A stretch of DNA of 64,000 nt from Phaeosaccion multiseriatum (taxonomy: Eukaryota > Ochrophyta, other classes), in NCBI GenBank assembly GCA_965112735.1, contig OZ218955.1, forward strand, positions 2,480,001 to 2,544,000, written 5' to 3'. The notes under the pieces were generated by a model, which had not been told where the DNA came from, did no database searches, and saw only the letters and a program-made list of their open reading frames with translations. Shown in pieces: positions 46,669 to 58,500 of this stretch; position 1 is the first letter of the stretch, and the number at the start of each line of letters is the position of its first letter. A program made the position numbers and the translations under genes.

Positions 46669-47383
46669 GGGCCATTCTAAAGGCCCCCCCCCCCCGCCCC
46701 CCCCCCCCCTACGCCCTAAATTATTATTAGCCCGCCTTGTAGTCGACCCCTGACGCACTATCCGCTATCCGCTATCGGCTGATACCGCGCCGGGGCCCGA
46801 TAGCGCGCTTTTGCATCGAGAATGTGGGCGATAGCGCGTGCGTCAGGGGTCGATTGTAGTAAGTTAGTGACGGGGAAGGAACTGAAGAGGGAAGGAGAAA
46901 GGCAAAGAAACGAGCATGTGTGCAGTCCCTTTCCTCCTTTCCTTCCCCTACCGCTCCATCAATTCCTTCCTCTCTGTCATTATTATTATTATTTGTAATA
47001 TTTCTTTTTCTCCTCAGTGTGAGGTACTGTACACTTCACACTGACCCGGCCCAAAACTGAGAATGTATCGTACAAAGTTTCCCCTCTTTCCCCACTCCCA
47101 TTACCCCCTTTCCTTCCCTTCCATCCATCCATCCATCCATCCATCCATCCATCCATCCATCCATCCATGCCCCCCTCCCCCCGCCCCTTTGCCTGCCGAC
47201 TTTACTACTCCCCCCCCCCCCTGCTGGCTGGGGCCGTATGCGATAGGCAAACAAGTCAACAGTCAACAAGAAGCAGTGCAGACTACTACCTCTTGTGCCC
47301 CTTGAGGCCGCTCCGCCGCTCCACCGCCCCCTCCTTGTCCCGGCTCTTGGCCGTAGAGTAGCAGTCTAGCAGCAGTCGATCGA
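46169..47383. other. 1.2-kb spacer with microsatellites and a TIR element
   Basis: No supported gene. Contains a TTA tract (about 46617-46670), C homopolymers (46684-46709), the TIR element at 46743-46853, a further TTA patch near 46980 and ATCC repeats (about 47121-47167). Confidence 0.6.
46743..46853. mobile_element. 111-base terminal-inverted-repeat element (MITE-like)
   Basis: Perfect 16-base inverted termini: TCGACCCCTGACGCAC at 46743-46758 and its reverse complement at 46838-46853. The interior is made of GCTATCCGCTATCGGC-type words that are themselves partly palindromic. No coding capacity. No clear target-site duplication: the flanks read TAG and TTG. A degraded relative is at 11698-11795. 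Confidence 0.75.
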
Positions 47384-47847
47384 TCATGCCCCAGCGCCAG
47401 CACAGGCCGTGGCAGCAACGGCAGCACCGCCAGTGGAGGGAGCGGACTGGGGACGGCTGGCCTGGAAGGATTCAGAGTCAGCCGCGCCCTTGTGGACTCC
47501 GTAGCCGAGGCGTGCCATGAAGTCCTCGAGAGACGTAAAGCCGAAGTGCTGCGGGGCCCTGTTAGTCAGTCAGTCAGTCATCCAGTCAGTCAGTCAGTCA
47601 GTCAGTCAGTCCTTGAGTTAGGTCGGCCATGAGGAGCGGTCTTGAGGTTCGTTTCACACACACACGCACGCACGCGCACGCGCACGCACGCACACGCACC
47701 TCGTCTCGTGCAGATTGGCGGCCCGTGCGACGCTTCCGTCGGGGGTGAGGTACTGCTTGCCCACTCGCCCTGAGGGGGGGGAGGGAGGGAGGAGAGATAA
47801 GAGAGGGAGAGAGGGAGGGAGACAGATGGACAGAGAGAGAGAGAGAG

Positions 47848-47897
<50 letters not shown>

Positions 47898-50197
47898 AGA
47901 CAGATGGACAGAGAGAGAGAGAGAGAGGGATAGAGAGAGCCACGAGACAAGAGAGACAGACGCGAGCGCGGGGAGAGCTCTCGACTAAGAAGAAAGAAGC
48001 AACTCTTCTCCATCCCGCCCCGCCCCGCCCCGCCCCGCCCCTCCTTACCTTGGCACCAGCGCAGCACCTCATCCATGTGAGGAGTCGGCACGCCGGCAAG
48101 CTCCGCTACGCCTCTCGTCACCAGGAGACCGGCGGGGACATCTTCAGTGAGGTAGCGTGTGAAGAAATTGGGCATGTAGCCCACCTTTTGGCACGTGAGG
48201 AGAGTACAGGCATCATGTGGTCAGACAGAGGGAGACAGAGAGAGACAGAGAGAGAGAGAGAGAGAGGGAGCGGAGCCGAGCGAAAAGAAGTCTAGACAAA
48301 GCAAAATACCACACGCTTCTCTCCCCTCATGCCATGACTGTACCTGTCCGGGGCTGCGGGGCCGCATGGGGTGTCTCAGGCCCTTGTACCCTTTGTTGGT
48401 CTGCAGCATGCGCGCCAATGAGCTCTTGTCCTCAATGTCCGGCCCGTACGACTCCAGCATCCACTCCGTCACATGCTTCACGGCGTCGAGCTTGAGTCCG
48501 GCGTACCTCGCCTAGAAGAGAGTGAGTGAGGCATCACGCCAGCAGCAAGCGGCAAGCAGCCACCAGAGAGAGAGAGAGAGGAGGAAGTGTGTGTGCGTGT
48601 GTGTGCGTGAGAGAGAAGAAAGAAGGAGAGAGAGAGAGGGAGACTTTTTATGCCTTAGCTATGCCCTTACCTCGAGCGCTCTGCACACAGATAGGACCTC
48701 ATCGGAGATGGAGCACAGCTTGGCCCCTGTGAACTCATCCACCCCCTCATAGAACAAAGGCGCTGAGTAAGGGCGTAAGAGGGGGGAGGGAGGAGACAAG
48801 AAAAGGGAAGGGAAGGGAAGGGTCAGTCCGAGCGACTGAAGCTTCACTCAGAGTGAGGGATCCTTTCACACGGCACGCACCCTCCGCGAAGGGCGTCTGG
48901 AGGTCCCAATCTCGGTATTGACCATAGGTGATCGTCGGGTGCCAAATACTGTTGATATTGCTGGAGGGAAAATGTGCGGTATTACGTATGTGCATGTGTG
49001 TGTGTGCGTGTATGTGTGTGTGTGGTGATGGAGGACAGGAGAGGCAAGAAAGGGGAGGAAAGAGCGCTTAGGAATTGACGAGAAAGATGAGGAGAAAGGA
49101 GACAGGAAGAAGGTGCTTCCCGAGAGGACTGAAGACAGAGAGACGAGAGAGGACTGAAGACAGAGAGACGACAGAGTACACACACACATTCACACGGAAA
49201 TGTTACATCATACCTGAGCGTGACGCTAAGGAATGATGACTTTGACGCACGGAGTACGGGCAGAGGCCCAATGATGTCGCTGCGGGGTGAATGGGGGGGG
49301 TGGGGAGTGAGTGTGTGTGCGTGTGACGCCTCACTTGGCCCTATCGTATACAATAACAACACCTACCTCAGGATCGGCACAACCCGATCGCTGCGGGGGC
49401 CGGAGACACACAGGTCGATGCATTCCTTCGTAGAGAGGATCGAGACCCTGCCCAGCGGCGGACGAGCGAAGGCAGCGTACAGCGACAGAAAGCAGTGAGA
49501 CGCCGTTGCTTGTGCGAAGGGCTCTGGCGTGGTGGACTCACAGACTCACCTGCTTCCCAGCTCCTCAATCCTGCAAGCCCACGGGAGGGTCTCTGCAGCG
49601 AAGAGCGTCACCTGTTGAAACATCTTCTCTCCAACGGCGTCCCGAACACACCAATCAAAGCCACCCTGGCCGGGCAAGGCTCCGAGAATGGTTCCCGGCC
49701 GCAGGTCCGGAGCGATGGCCTTCAGGTACAGCAAATGGAGGTTCTGCAAGCGCAGTTGGCAACAAGGGAACCAGTGAGTGGCCCAAACTATCGGGCTGCT
49801 AGCCAGACTGGCGGAAGGGCCGAGAGAAGTTGAAGGGCGCCAGCCACACTCACCGCGGGCACGGCGAAGATGATGACATCAGCCTCGGGAATCACCTCCG
49901 AGGGATCGTTGGAGAACACCTTGGGCGTGCCTTGCTTGCTCGTAATGTCGTGCGTAAGTGAAGTGCTCACTCCCTCCACGGTGATGCTTCCGCTTGTTGC
50001 CACGGCGCTTTCTAATCGCTCCGCTTCCCCTGAATCAAACAATGAAAAGGATTTTAATACCCCCGTGTCACCCACAACAGCCACACATCACACCACACAG
50101 GACTTGTTACCTTCCCAGAGCGAGAGCAGAGACACTCGATACTTGAGGTGCTGACTCCCCGCGAGGCCTGCAAGCACGTGCACGGCGTTACCACCAC

Positions 50198-50235
<38 letters not shown>

Positions 50236-50391
50236 CCAAGTTCAAGAATCGATTCGAAGTGAAAAAGGCGGATCAGTTCTCTCCTCTTCTTCTCCTTTCT
50301 CCCATTCCCTTTGCTTTCACTACCTACCAACGAGTACGACGTTCGTCTTGTCGGACTTCACCCATGAATCCCTGCGCAAAAGTGGCTCCAT
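47384..50391 (-). CDS. NAD(P)-dependent opine/octopine dehydrogenase-like enzyme
   Basis: Twelve exons join in phase to 462 residues: 50391-50328, 50197-50111, 50029-49854, 49743-49550, 49447-49367, 49279-49214, 48960-48881, 48762-48671, 48511-48344, 48184-48049, 47769-47700 and 47558-47384. The N-terminus is a Rossmann fold (TNVVLVGGGNAVHVLAGLAG), followed by VIPEADVIIFAVPA and LGALPGQGGFDW. The second domain holds the catalytic-type His (NINSIWHPTITYGQ) and YMPNFFTRYLTEDVPAGLLV, then AGVPTPHMDEVL and GKQYL, as in the octopine/nopaline dehydrogenase alpha-helical domain. Family enzymes reductively condense an amino acid with a 2-oxo acid; the substrate here is not predictable. No targeting peptide is evident, so it is likely cytosolic. 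The Ala/Gly-rich tail after GVHKGAAD is probably disordered. Confidence 0.85.
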
Positions 50392-51052
50392 GCTGTCTTA
50401 CTCCAGCTCTTTTCTCTTTCCGGCCCGATTTCGTATTGAAGTCTCTCTTTCTTTCTTCTTCTCCTTGTTGGTAGCAGATGCTCTTCTTTGACTGGTGGTA
50501 CTCAATGACCTTTTCTCTTGAGTGTTGTATTTTTTCTCTTATGTCTTTTGGTTCTTATGTCTTTGGTGCTGCAAGTTTTTTTGTTGTTGAGACTTTGGTG
50601 GCTTTATTTTTGAGAGCGGGTGCGCTTCGCACGTTGGTGACACGGCCGCGGATCGCCAATTGGGGGTGAGGTTTCTGGGCTGGGGTTGTGGTGTGTCTAG
50701 GTCCGGACGGGGGAGCGGGGGTTGGAGGACGACAAAGCGGCAGGTGGGAGCGGCAAGTACGTGCGACTGCGGCGCATCCGTATGCTTCTCAAACCCTAGT
50801 CACCATCCCCCTCTGATTTCCACTTCATTGCCGTTTAGATCTGGTGACGTGACCGATCCTCGCCGGCCTGGGATCCTGACGAGCTCTGTATCCGCCCAAC
50901 AATCAATCCCTGTGCCTGTGCCGGTAGTCGTGCGGTGCATCGTTCTGGGCTGCTTGGCGCTTCGCAGGGGGCGGAGAGCCACACGCTATCAGAGGTCACC
51001 AGCGCGTGGAAAGGGTGAAAGCGGGCCGTGAGGCTGGCAGGCAGAGTCAGGC
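50392..51052. other. divergent intergenic region, T-rich
   Basis: Lies between the starts of the opine-dehydrogenase-like gene (-) and SF3B4 (+). About 50395-50620 is T-rich on the plus strand, which creates a 63-codon hydrophobic open frame at 50478-50669 that I do not accept as a gene. Confidence 0.5.
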
Positions 51053-52729
51053 ATGTCGTCCTCCGCCGTCATCGACCAGGTCAGGTTAAGGGGCTGTCTT
51101 CAGCTCTTCCTCTGTCTGTCGTTCTCTCTTTCTCTCTTTCTCTCTCGTTCTCTTCTCCCTCTCTCCCTCTCTCTCTCACCCCCTTTCCCTTTCTCCGTCT
51201 CCCTCCCCCTCAGAGAAACCAGGAAGCAACGTGCTATTGCGGTAACCTGGAGGAGCGGGTGACCGAGGAGCTGCTGTGGGAGCTCATGCTGCAGGCGGGG
51301 CCAGTGGTGAACGTGCACATGCCCAGAGACAAGGTGACGGGCGGGCACCAGGGCTTTGGCTTTGTTGAGTTCCGGACAGAAGATGATGCAGAGTACGCCA
51401 TCAAATGCATGAACATGGTAAAGATGTTCGGCAAGGCGCTGCGAGTCAACAAGTCCAGTCAGGATAGCCGCTCGCAGGATGTGGGCGCCAACCTGTTCCT
51501 GGGGCAACTGGACCCGGACGTGGACGAGAAGCTGCTGTACGACACATTCTCGGCTTTTGGTTTTGTGGTGCAGCAGCCCAAGGTGATGCGGGATCCGGAC
51601 ACGGGCATCAGCCGGGGCTTTGGCTTTGTATCCTACGACAACTTTGAGGCCTCGGACAGGGCTATTGAGCTGATGCATCAGCAGTTCCTGTGCAACAGGT
51701 GAGAGAGAGAGAGGAGAGGGGAGAGGAGGGGAAGGCTGCCGCTGTTTTGCTGTCCATCTTCTTATGCCCATACCCGTCGCATCCCTCTCTCGAGTCTCAA
51801 CGTACTCACCATGGCTTGGTTTCTTTCTTTTCTCTCCTCTCTCTCTGTGTCCCTTTTTCTCTTCTCTCTCTATCTCTCTCTCTGTGTGCAGGCAAATTGT
51901 TGTTCAGTACGCCTACAAGAAGGACACGCACGGACAGCGCCACGGCTCCCAGGCGGAGCGTCTGCTGGCGGCCAACAACCCCAACAAGTTCAAGCCCAAC
52001 ACCAACTTCGCAAGCGGCCCGGGTCTGCAGGGGCAGCTCTCAGCAGGACAGCAGCAGCAGACTGCGCAGCCGCCGCCGCCGCCGCCGATGGGAATGGGCA
52101 TGGGGATGCAGCAGGGAATGCCCCCGCCCCCACCGCCCCCCCCTGCGGGCTATGGCTCCTACCCACTTCCCTCGCAGCTGGGCATCGGCGGCCAGCAGCA
52201 GCAGCAGCAGCAGCAGTATCAGATGCCCCCTCCCCCCCCGCCTCCCCCTCAGAACGCGTTTGCTCCTACTCTCCCTCCCCCACCTCCTCCTCAGCACGGC
52301 TTTGCTCCTCCTCCTCCCCCCTCTTCGTATGGGGGAGGGCCGCCCATGCCCCCCCCGCCTGGGGGATACGGCAACGGCTTCCACCAGGGGCAGGGGCAAG
52401 GGGGGATGGGCTACGGTATGCCTCCTCCCCCTCCACCGTCTGGAAATTACGGCACACTGAGCATGGGAGGAGGAAGAGGAGGAGGAGGAGGAGGAGGAGG
52501 AGGAGGAGGAGGAGGAGCGAACTATGGAGGCATGGGAAGTCAGCCTCCCCCTCCTCCCAGCATGGGAGGGGCACCCCCCCCCCCCCCTACGGGGATGCCT
52601 CCTCCTCCTCCTCCTGGAGGTCCCCCTACGGGGATGCCTCCTCCTCCTCCTCCTGGAGGTGCGCCCCCTCCTCCCCCACCTCCTTCGAACGACGCCCCGC
52701 CACCGCCCCCACCCCCACCGCAGGAGTAG
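51053..52729 (+). CDS. SF3B4: splicing factor 3B subunit 4 (SF3b49/SAP49)
   Basis: A U2 snRNP component that contacts pre-mRNA near the branch site. Three exons (51053-51079, 51214-51698, 51892-52729) encode 449 residues. Two RRMs are intact. The first has [40 protein letters not shown] and [20 protein letters not shown]. The second has [36 protein letters not shown] and [20 protein letters not shown] followed by [20 protein letters not shown]. The [10 protein letters not shown] sequence after RRM2 is diagnostic. The C-terminus is the usual Pro/Gly/Gln-rich tail with PPPPPP runs. The length is typical of the family. Confidence 0.95.
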
Positions 52730-53257
52730 GAAGGATCGTGAGTAAGGAGGAGAGAAGCACCGGTGGAGCTGCTAACTTTTTCTTCCCCGATGAGGTATCT
52801 CTAATATATTCATATCCATCTATGACAACTTGTCCTGTCTATGTGGGTGTAAAGTTTAAACCTGGGGAATGTCCAACCACGCCCTAAACCTCACCAAACG
52901 TACTGTAACTCACATTCGCGCCTCGTCACCATCGTAAGGAGTAAGAATCGCCTTCGCTACGATACCGTGATGACCATGAAAGGCCATCTGCAACAAGCAA
53001 CGCCACCCGTGCGAGGAAGTAGATCGATCGGTGTAGTTGTTTCGTTCGTCCAGCGAGTTGACGAGAGGATGAATTGTCTATATACATGTATGGCGGCCTT
53101 TCTTCGGCCAGCGAGTTTGAGCAGATGGATGGTTTGTCTCTATTGACCTTGTTGGTCCAGGCTCAGGAGGCGATTTGTCTCTATTGACCTTGTTGGTCCT
53201 ATTGACCTTGTTGGTCCAGGATGGTTGTCTCTATTGACCTTGTTGGTTCTATTGACC
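52730..53257. other. convergent spacer with short direct repeats
   Basis: Lies between the stops of SF3B4 (+) and the HAD hydrolase (-). About 53130-53270 contains five TCTATTGACCTTGTTGGTCC-type units, some in tandem; the last overlaps the final codons of the HAD gene. No gene is seen. Confidence 0.6.
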
Positions 53258-53270
53258 TTATTGGTCCAGG
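53130..53270. repeat. short direct repeats overlapping the HAD gene 3' end
   Basis: TCTATTGACCTTGTTGGTCC occurs in several near-identical copies, and the 3' terminal codons SLDQ-stop of the HAD gene read through one of them. Confidence 0.8.
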
Positions 53271-55255
53271 CTCAGGAGGCGCTTGAATGCCTCCCTGTCG
53301 AGCAGCGTCACGTCAGCGCTGCTTCTGGCGTGGTCTCTCTCCGCCTCCGTATTGTATCCCCAGTCCACAAGGTAGAGACGGACTTGCTGCAATACCAGAG
53401 AGAGAGAGAGAAAGAGGAAGGGGAAGGCAGCAGAGGGAATGGAGTGTGAGGGAGGACCGAAACGCACACCAAAATGAAAAGTACATGCCCATATGCTAGA
53501 GCCAGACGTATGTACGTACGTACGTACGCACGTAGGCACGCACACAACATCCGCGCCCAAGAGACCCAAGAGAGGAGTGCAGACTGAAGGGTGCGCCATG
53601 GCGGCGCTTCCATACCTTGAGGTCGGCCCTCTTCGTGAAGGGCTCCAGCGCCACATAGCGGTCCTCCACAAAGTGGAACACGAGCTCCTCCTCCTCCTCC
53701 TTCTCCTCCTGCCCCCCCTCCTTCCCCTCCTGCTGCAGCGTGGCAGGGTACTCTTCGATGAGGCCAGCGATGATGTCGGGCTTGCCGAACTTGCCCAGTC
53801 CAAACACCTGCTCGTCCGCAATGTCGATGCCAAAGTGCCGCATCAGCTTCAGCACGAAGCGCGCCTGCTTGGTGGAGACGATCCAAAGATCCAGCCCCCG
53901 TACGCTTGTGCCTGTTGTTGAGCTTGCTGTGACCCCTCTTAGTCGCTGCTCCATGGCCGCCTTGATCTCATCCCCTACTCCCTCGTAAAAGGTGTTGGCG
54001 TTAAGCCAGCTGTCAATATCGTTCTCCATCCAGGCGTCGCGCGTGCTGCCGTACATGTCGATGAGCTCTTCTTTTGTCACGCCAAGCTTGTCCATGACAA
54101 AGCCCCGGGTGGTGGCGTTCCTGCAGTAGCAACAGCAGCACCAGTTGGAGCAGCAGCAGCAGCAGTAGCAGGAGCAGCGGCACATGGGCAACGGGAGAGT
54201 GAGTTGAAAAGCGCCAAAGCAAAGGGTAGCCGTGACTAAAGTTGGCTTGCTCACCAGTTCTGCAGCACGCTGACCAGCGTGGAGTATCTGTCCAAGTCCC
54301 CCTCAGTCACTGCCTCCGCCTCGCCCCCCCCCATGCCCATGCCGGCCCGGAGCTCCTGTGCCAGTCGCTGGGCGGCCTCCTCTGCGCCGCTCCCCTCTGC
54401 CACGGAGCGCTTCACAGCCTCGAAGATGAGCCTCCCCAGGAGGATGTTCTCGTAGCCTGTGTTGTGTGTGCATGCAGCCGGGCGCGAAGAAGCAAAACAC
54501 GCACAACAAAAAATGAGCCTTCAGACACTTGGTGTTGGTCATCCGCTTAAGCAGATCTCTTCTGCCAGAGTTATCAACTCGTCGTCGCTGTTACTGCCTC
54601 GCTCCATACGTACTGGAGACAGACCAGTAGCGACCTGTTCTAGCCCCCACTCACCCGTCTCCACCACGGGCCGCAGCACCAGCATCACCTCCATGTACCA
54701 CGTTGGCGCCTCCTGCTCCCATCCCGTGCCCTGCAGCACCTCCGGGGATATCTTCTGGATGCACCTGTATCCCGCCAGGCTGGTCTCCTTGACGCTGTTG
54801 CAGATGACGCCTATAGGACGTGCCATATCAGAGACGGAGAAGGAGACACAAGGATTGGCGCAGTGGTGCGGCTGCTTCAAGCACAAAGGTGGATACTATG
54901 CCAGTCTTCTAGCGAACACGACTCTGCAGCTGTAGTACCTACCGTCGAAGTCGAGGCAGTACACGTGCCGCTTCTTTGGCGCAGAGTCGTCCGAGCTACT
55001 GCTGCTGCTCATCTGACTGCTCGTAGAGGCCGCCCCCGAGGCAGCACGATGCATGCTTGACTGCCGTTGCTGCAGATTCAGTCCGTACTGCTGGTTGTGC
55101 CGAGCAACCGCAGAGCTCCTCCTGCACAAGTCGGCCCCAGCTGAGGATCCAGCTGAAGGGACAAAGGCCATCCCTCCACGAGGGCGAGACGAAGACGCCA
55201 GGAAAAAAGTGATTCCTGAGATCGACGACGACAGACTCCGTAACAACCGCACCAT
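53258..55255 (-). CDS. HAD-superfamily hydrolase, probably organellar
   Basis: Five exons (55255-54943, 54810-54655, 54456-54255, 54120-53616, 53386-53258) join in phase to 434 residues. HAD motif I is YCLDFDGVICNSVKETSLAG, with the nucleophile Asp and the second acid/base Asp (DFDGV). Motif II is within LDLWIVSTKQARFV, motif III likely FGLGKFGKPDIIAGL, and motif IV FHFVEDRYVALEPF. The C-terminal LYLVDWGYNTEAERD is characteristic of a plant and algal HAD group of unknown substrate. The N-terminus is Ser/Arg-rich and hydrophobic (LLRSLSSSISGITFFLASSS), consistent with organelle import. The stop codon lies inside a short direct repeat shared with the downstream spacer, so the last codons derive from the repeat. 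Confidence 0.8.
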
Positions 55256-55589
55256 GCTCTGGTGCTCGGTGCACTGTGGATAATATTCTTTCTTCTTGTC
55301 CTTCTGTGTGAATCCTGTGTGGGCGCGCGCCTAAACGTAAAGTTTCAGTTTCTGCATGTCCGCCGAAACGTTAGGGGCACTCACGATCTCTAATTGGGTG
55401 TATGCGCAAAACCCGGATTTTGGAATTTGGAGCGAGTTTTTCGGGCCAAATCGGGTGATTTCGTGTTGTTTTCGGGGGGCCGGAGCGAGGCACGCAGCAA
55501 GAACAGGGGGGGGGGGAGGGGGGGTTGATAAGTAGGCAGACTGGATGGATGAGGAGGGGGGTGCTGCCTACCTACTTACCGTCTGCGCA
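55256..55589. other. spacer between HAD gene start and Fanzor-like gene stop
   Basis: Contains the HAD promoter and, for the Fanzor-like gene, the 3' flank where OMEGA guide RNAs usually arise in related systems. An imperfect inverted pair (GCGCCTAAACG near 55328, CGTTAGGGGC near 55368) and G homopolymers near 55510 are visible. Nothing proves an RNA gene. Confidence 0.4.
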
Positions 55590-58500
55590 TTAACCCTGCA
55601 GTGGGTGCTCCCTGGCACGGCGGCCTCCTGGGGATGGTTGTGTGGTCTTAGCACGAGGAGAATCGAAATTCTCCTTGTGCTCGTAAAGTGCGCAAGCCAA
55701 GATGGCTCGCGCTGCGGAGGCGTCGCGGTGCTGGTAGCCATTGCACTCGGTGCAGTGGACGATTTTCACGGGGCCGACGTTGCTCAGGATGGCTGAGCAG
55801 GCGGGGACGCAGCATGATGAGGTGGTGTAGCTCTCGTCCTGCCCCAGAAGTACCATCGGGCGCGTGGTTGCCTGTCCCCAGGCGGAGCGGTTGGTGTTGG
55901 CCTGCGGTGGTGGCGGCGGGCGGTGTTGGGTACAGGAGCGGCCAGGCAAGCAAGGGCAAAAGACAGTTGGTGTGGTTGGTTGCTTGTGGGCTGGAGGAGG
56001 AGCAAGGAGTGAGGCAGGCAGGAGCGAGAAGCAATGGCTGGCTGGCCTGAGCCGAGCTGAGGAGTGGCTGAAGCAAGAGCAAGACAAGGGAGCTAGCAGC
56101 TACTCGCAGCTCACCTGCTTGAGGCTCTGCCGCAGCTCGCCCATGCGCAGCATGCTGCGGTAGGGGTTGGTGTTCTTGCCCCTCTTGATGCGGAGCTCCA
56201 CCTCCCCGAGAATAGCCGTGTCAAAGAGGCAGCGCAAGGCCCTCTTGGCGACGTGATTCGCCCGCTTCGAGTTGTGGCGGATGCAACGCCATCGCTCGCG
56301 AATGGCGCGTCGATAGAGGTTCCGCAACTCCTGGTTCTCTGCGGCTTCACCATCCTTCCCCGGTGGGGCGTTGACGTCCATGCTGGACTGCAATCGACGC
56401 TGCTGGTGCGCCTGGCTCGTGAGGGATCGGGCCGCCCACCCTTGGCCGAGGTACCAGTAGCTTTCCCGAGCAGGGTCACAGGCCACCAGCATGGTGTTGA
56501 ACCCGGGATCGAGGGCCCCGACGTAGGCCTGCGTTTTCTCCTTCGTACCGAACAGCTTCTTCCACTTTTTTGCCGGAACACCCTTGCCAAGAGCGTTGCT
56601 ACGACCACCACCCGGGGTAGTGGGGCCCACCACGCGGATGAAATCGCCCATCCGTGAGAACGTCTTGGCCACACTCTCTGCACCCGCGCGCTCGATGCCC
56701 CCCACCCCCATGGCACCCCTGCTTAGATGCCCCTCCCCGTCCTTTGCCGCCACCTGGGAAAAGCGCACCTCCTGCCCTTTGCGCCACTTTCTCCACTCCC
56801 TCCCTCGCCGCCAAACCAGCGACTCCGTCATTTGCAGGGAGCGGAAAACTCGCTGGTCCACTACCCGCTTCACCTCGTCGCCCCCCCTCCCGCAGAGGAG
56901 AATGCACTGCCCGAAGACGGCCACCACGCCCTCCTGAATTTGGCCTGGCAGATCATCCCGCCACCTCTGTTTCCACCCCGTCTCGTCCCCCTCGCCATCA
57001 TCTTCGAGCAGCTTGTTCAACTTCTTGAACCTCTCGTTGCCCCAAGAACCCCCCTCCCCCAGCCAAGAGGCCATGGTGGTGACGGCCTGCTGCGGCTCCG
57101 GCTGCTGCTCCTCCCCCCCCTTCTTCTCCTCGTAGCCCTCATTCTCCTCCTGCTGTCGCCGCTGCTCCTGCGATTCCCGATTCTCCTCTCCATCATCCTG
57201 CCCGTACACGTGCCTCCTCAGCTTGGTGAGGTGACGACTGACCAGAGCTTCATAGAGCCGCTCCAACTGGACCCGGCGCTCGGGCCCGACGTTCTTTGGA
57301 ATGGAATCGAGGCGCTTCCACAGGTTGTCCGCCAGCATCGCCGCCTGCTTCCTGAGCTTGGCACTCTCTTTGTTGGTCCTCCCTTTCCATCCCTTGTCTC
57401 CGGTCGGCTCCTCTCGTTTCTCCAGTCCCTCTACATAAACCCCCCTCCCCTCTGGACCTTGTACGTTCGAAATCTCGAAGGACAAGGACGCCATGAGGGG
57501 CATTCCTGCTGCTCCTGGCGGGGCAGCAGAATCCTCCCCCCGCCGCTCCTCTCCTTGTACTGCTCCTGGCGGGGCAGCAGAATCCTCCCCCCGCCGCTCC
57601 TCTCCTTGTACTGCTCCTGGCGGGGCAGCAGATTCCTCCCCCCGCCGCTCCTCTCCTTGTACTGCTCCTGGCGGGGCAGCAGAATCCCCCCCCCGCCGCT
57701 CCTCTCGTTCCTTCAGCCTCTCCAAATACTCCAGCACATCCACCTCCCTGGGCGTCTTGAGGGTGAGCGTGGACAAGGACATGAACTCGTCAGCCTCCAC
57801 AAACACCTCCACCGGGGGCGTCAGCGTTAACTTGGTTCTTGTTTCTCTGCCATCTCTCTTTCCTCTCTTCAGCACTCCCACCACCACATCCACCTCATGA
57901 ATACGAAGCAGCAGTCGATCCTGCGTTCGATTCTTCACGAGCCAAGGGTACTTCCCTTCGCCCGATTTGACAGCCTCAAACGACTCCCACGATGCGTCCC
58001 CTCCCCCCCCCCGTGGCACAAGGCGTCGCTGGCCGGCGAAGCCCTTGATCTGCTGCTTGGGCACGGGAAGAGACAACGTCTGGAGACGGAAATTGTTCGC
58101 TCGATCTGTCGCCTCCGCCACGAGTCTGGCCCTGTTGGCCTTGGCCTGCTGCCCGAGCGTCAGGCTCTTGAATGCGGCAGGTATTTTGCTACTCAAATGC
58201 AGTCGTTGCAGGCCAGGAGTGGTGGTAGTTGGTGGGTCGAATCGACCTTTACCAGATGTGCCGACGGTGAAGTAGAGGGGAGCTGCCCACTCGAGGCCGA
58301 GCTCCTTCTTCGACTGGCTCTCGAGACGCACGGCTCCTGTGTTTCAGAGCAAAAGGGGGGGGGGGTTAGTCACGCTCAATGTGAAAGAAAAAAAATAGAT
58401 AAGGAGGGGATGCCATGCTCACTCACCCGATCTCCATTTGGCCGCGGGGCTCCCCTCGCCTTGCGTGTTCGTCGTCTCGTCGTCAGTCTCATCGTCTGAG

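Noticed and set aside
50478-50669. 63-codon hydrophobic open frame on the plus strand
   Set aside because: It arises from a T-rich promoter region between divergent genes. No splice support or recognisable motif.
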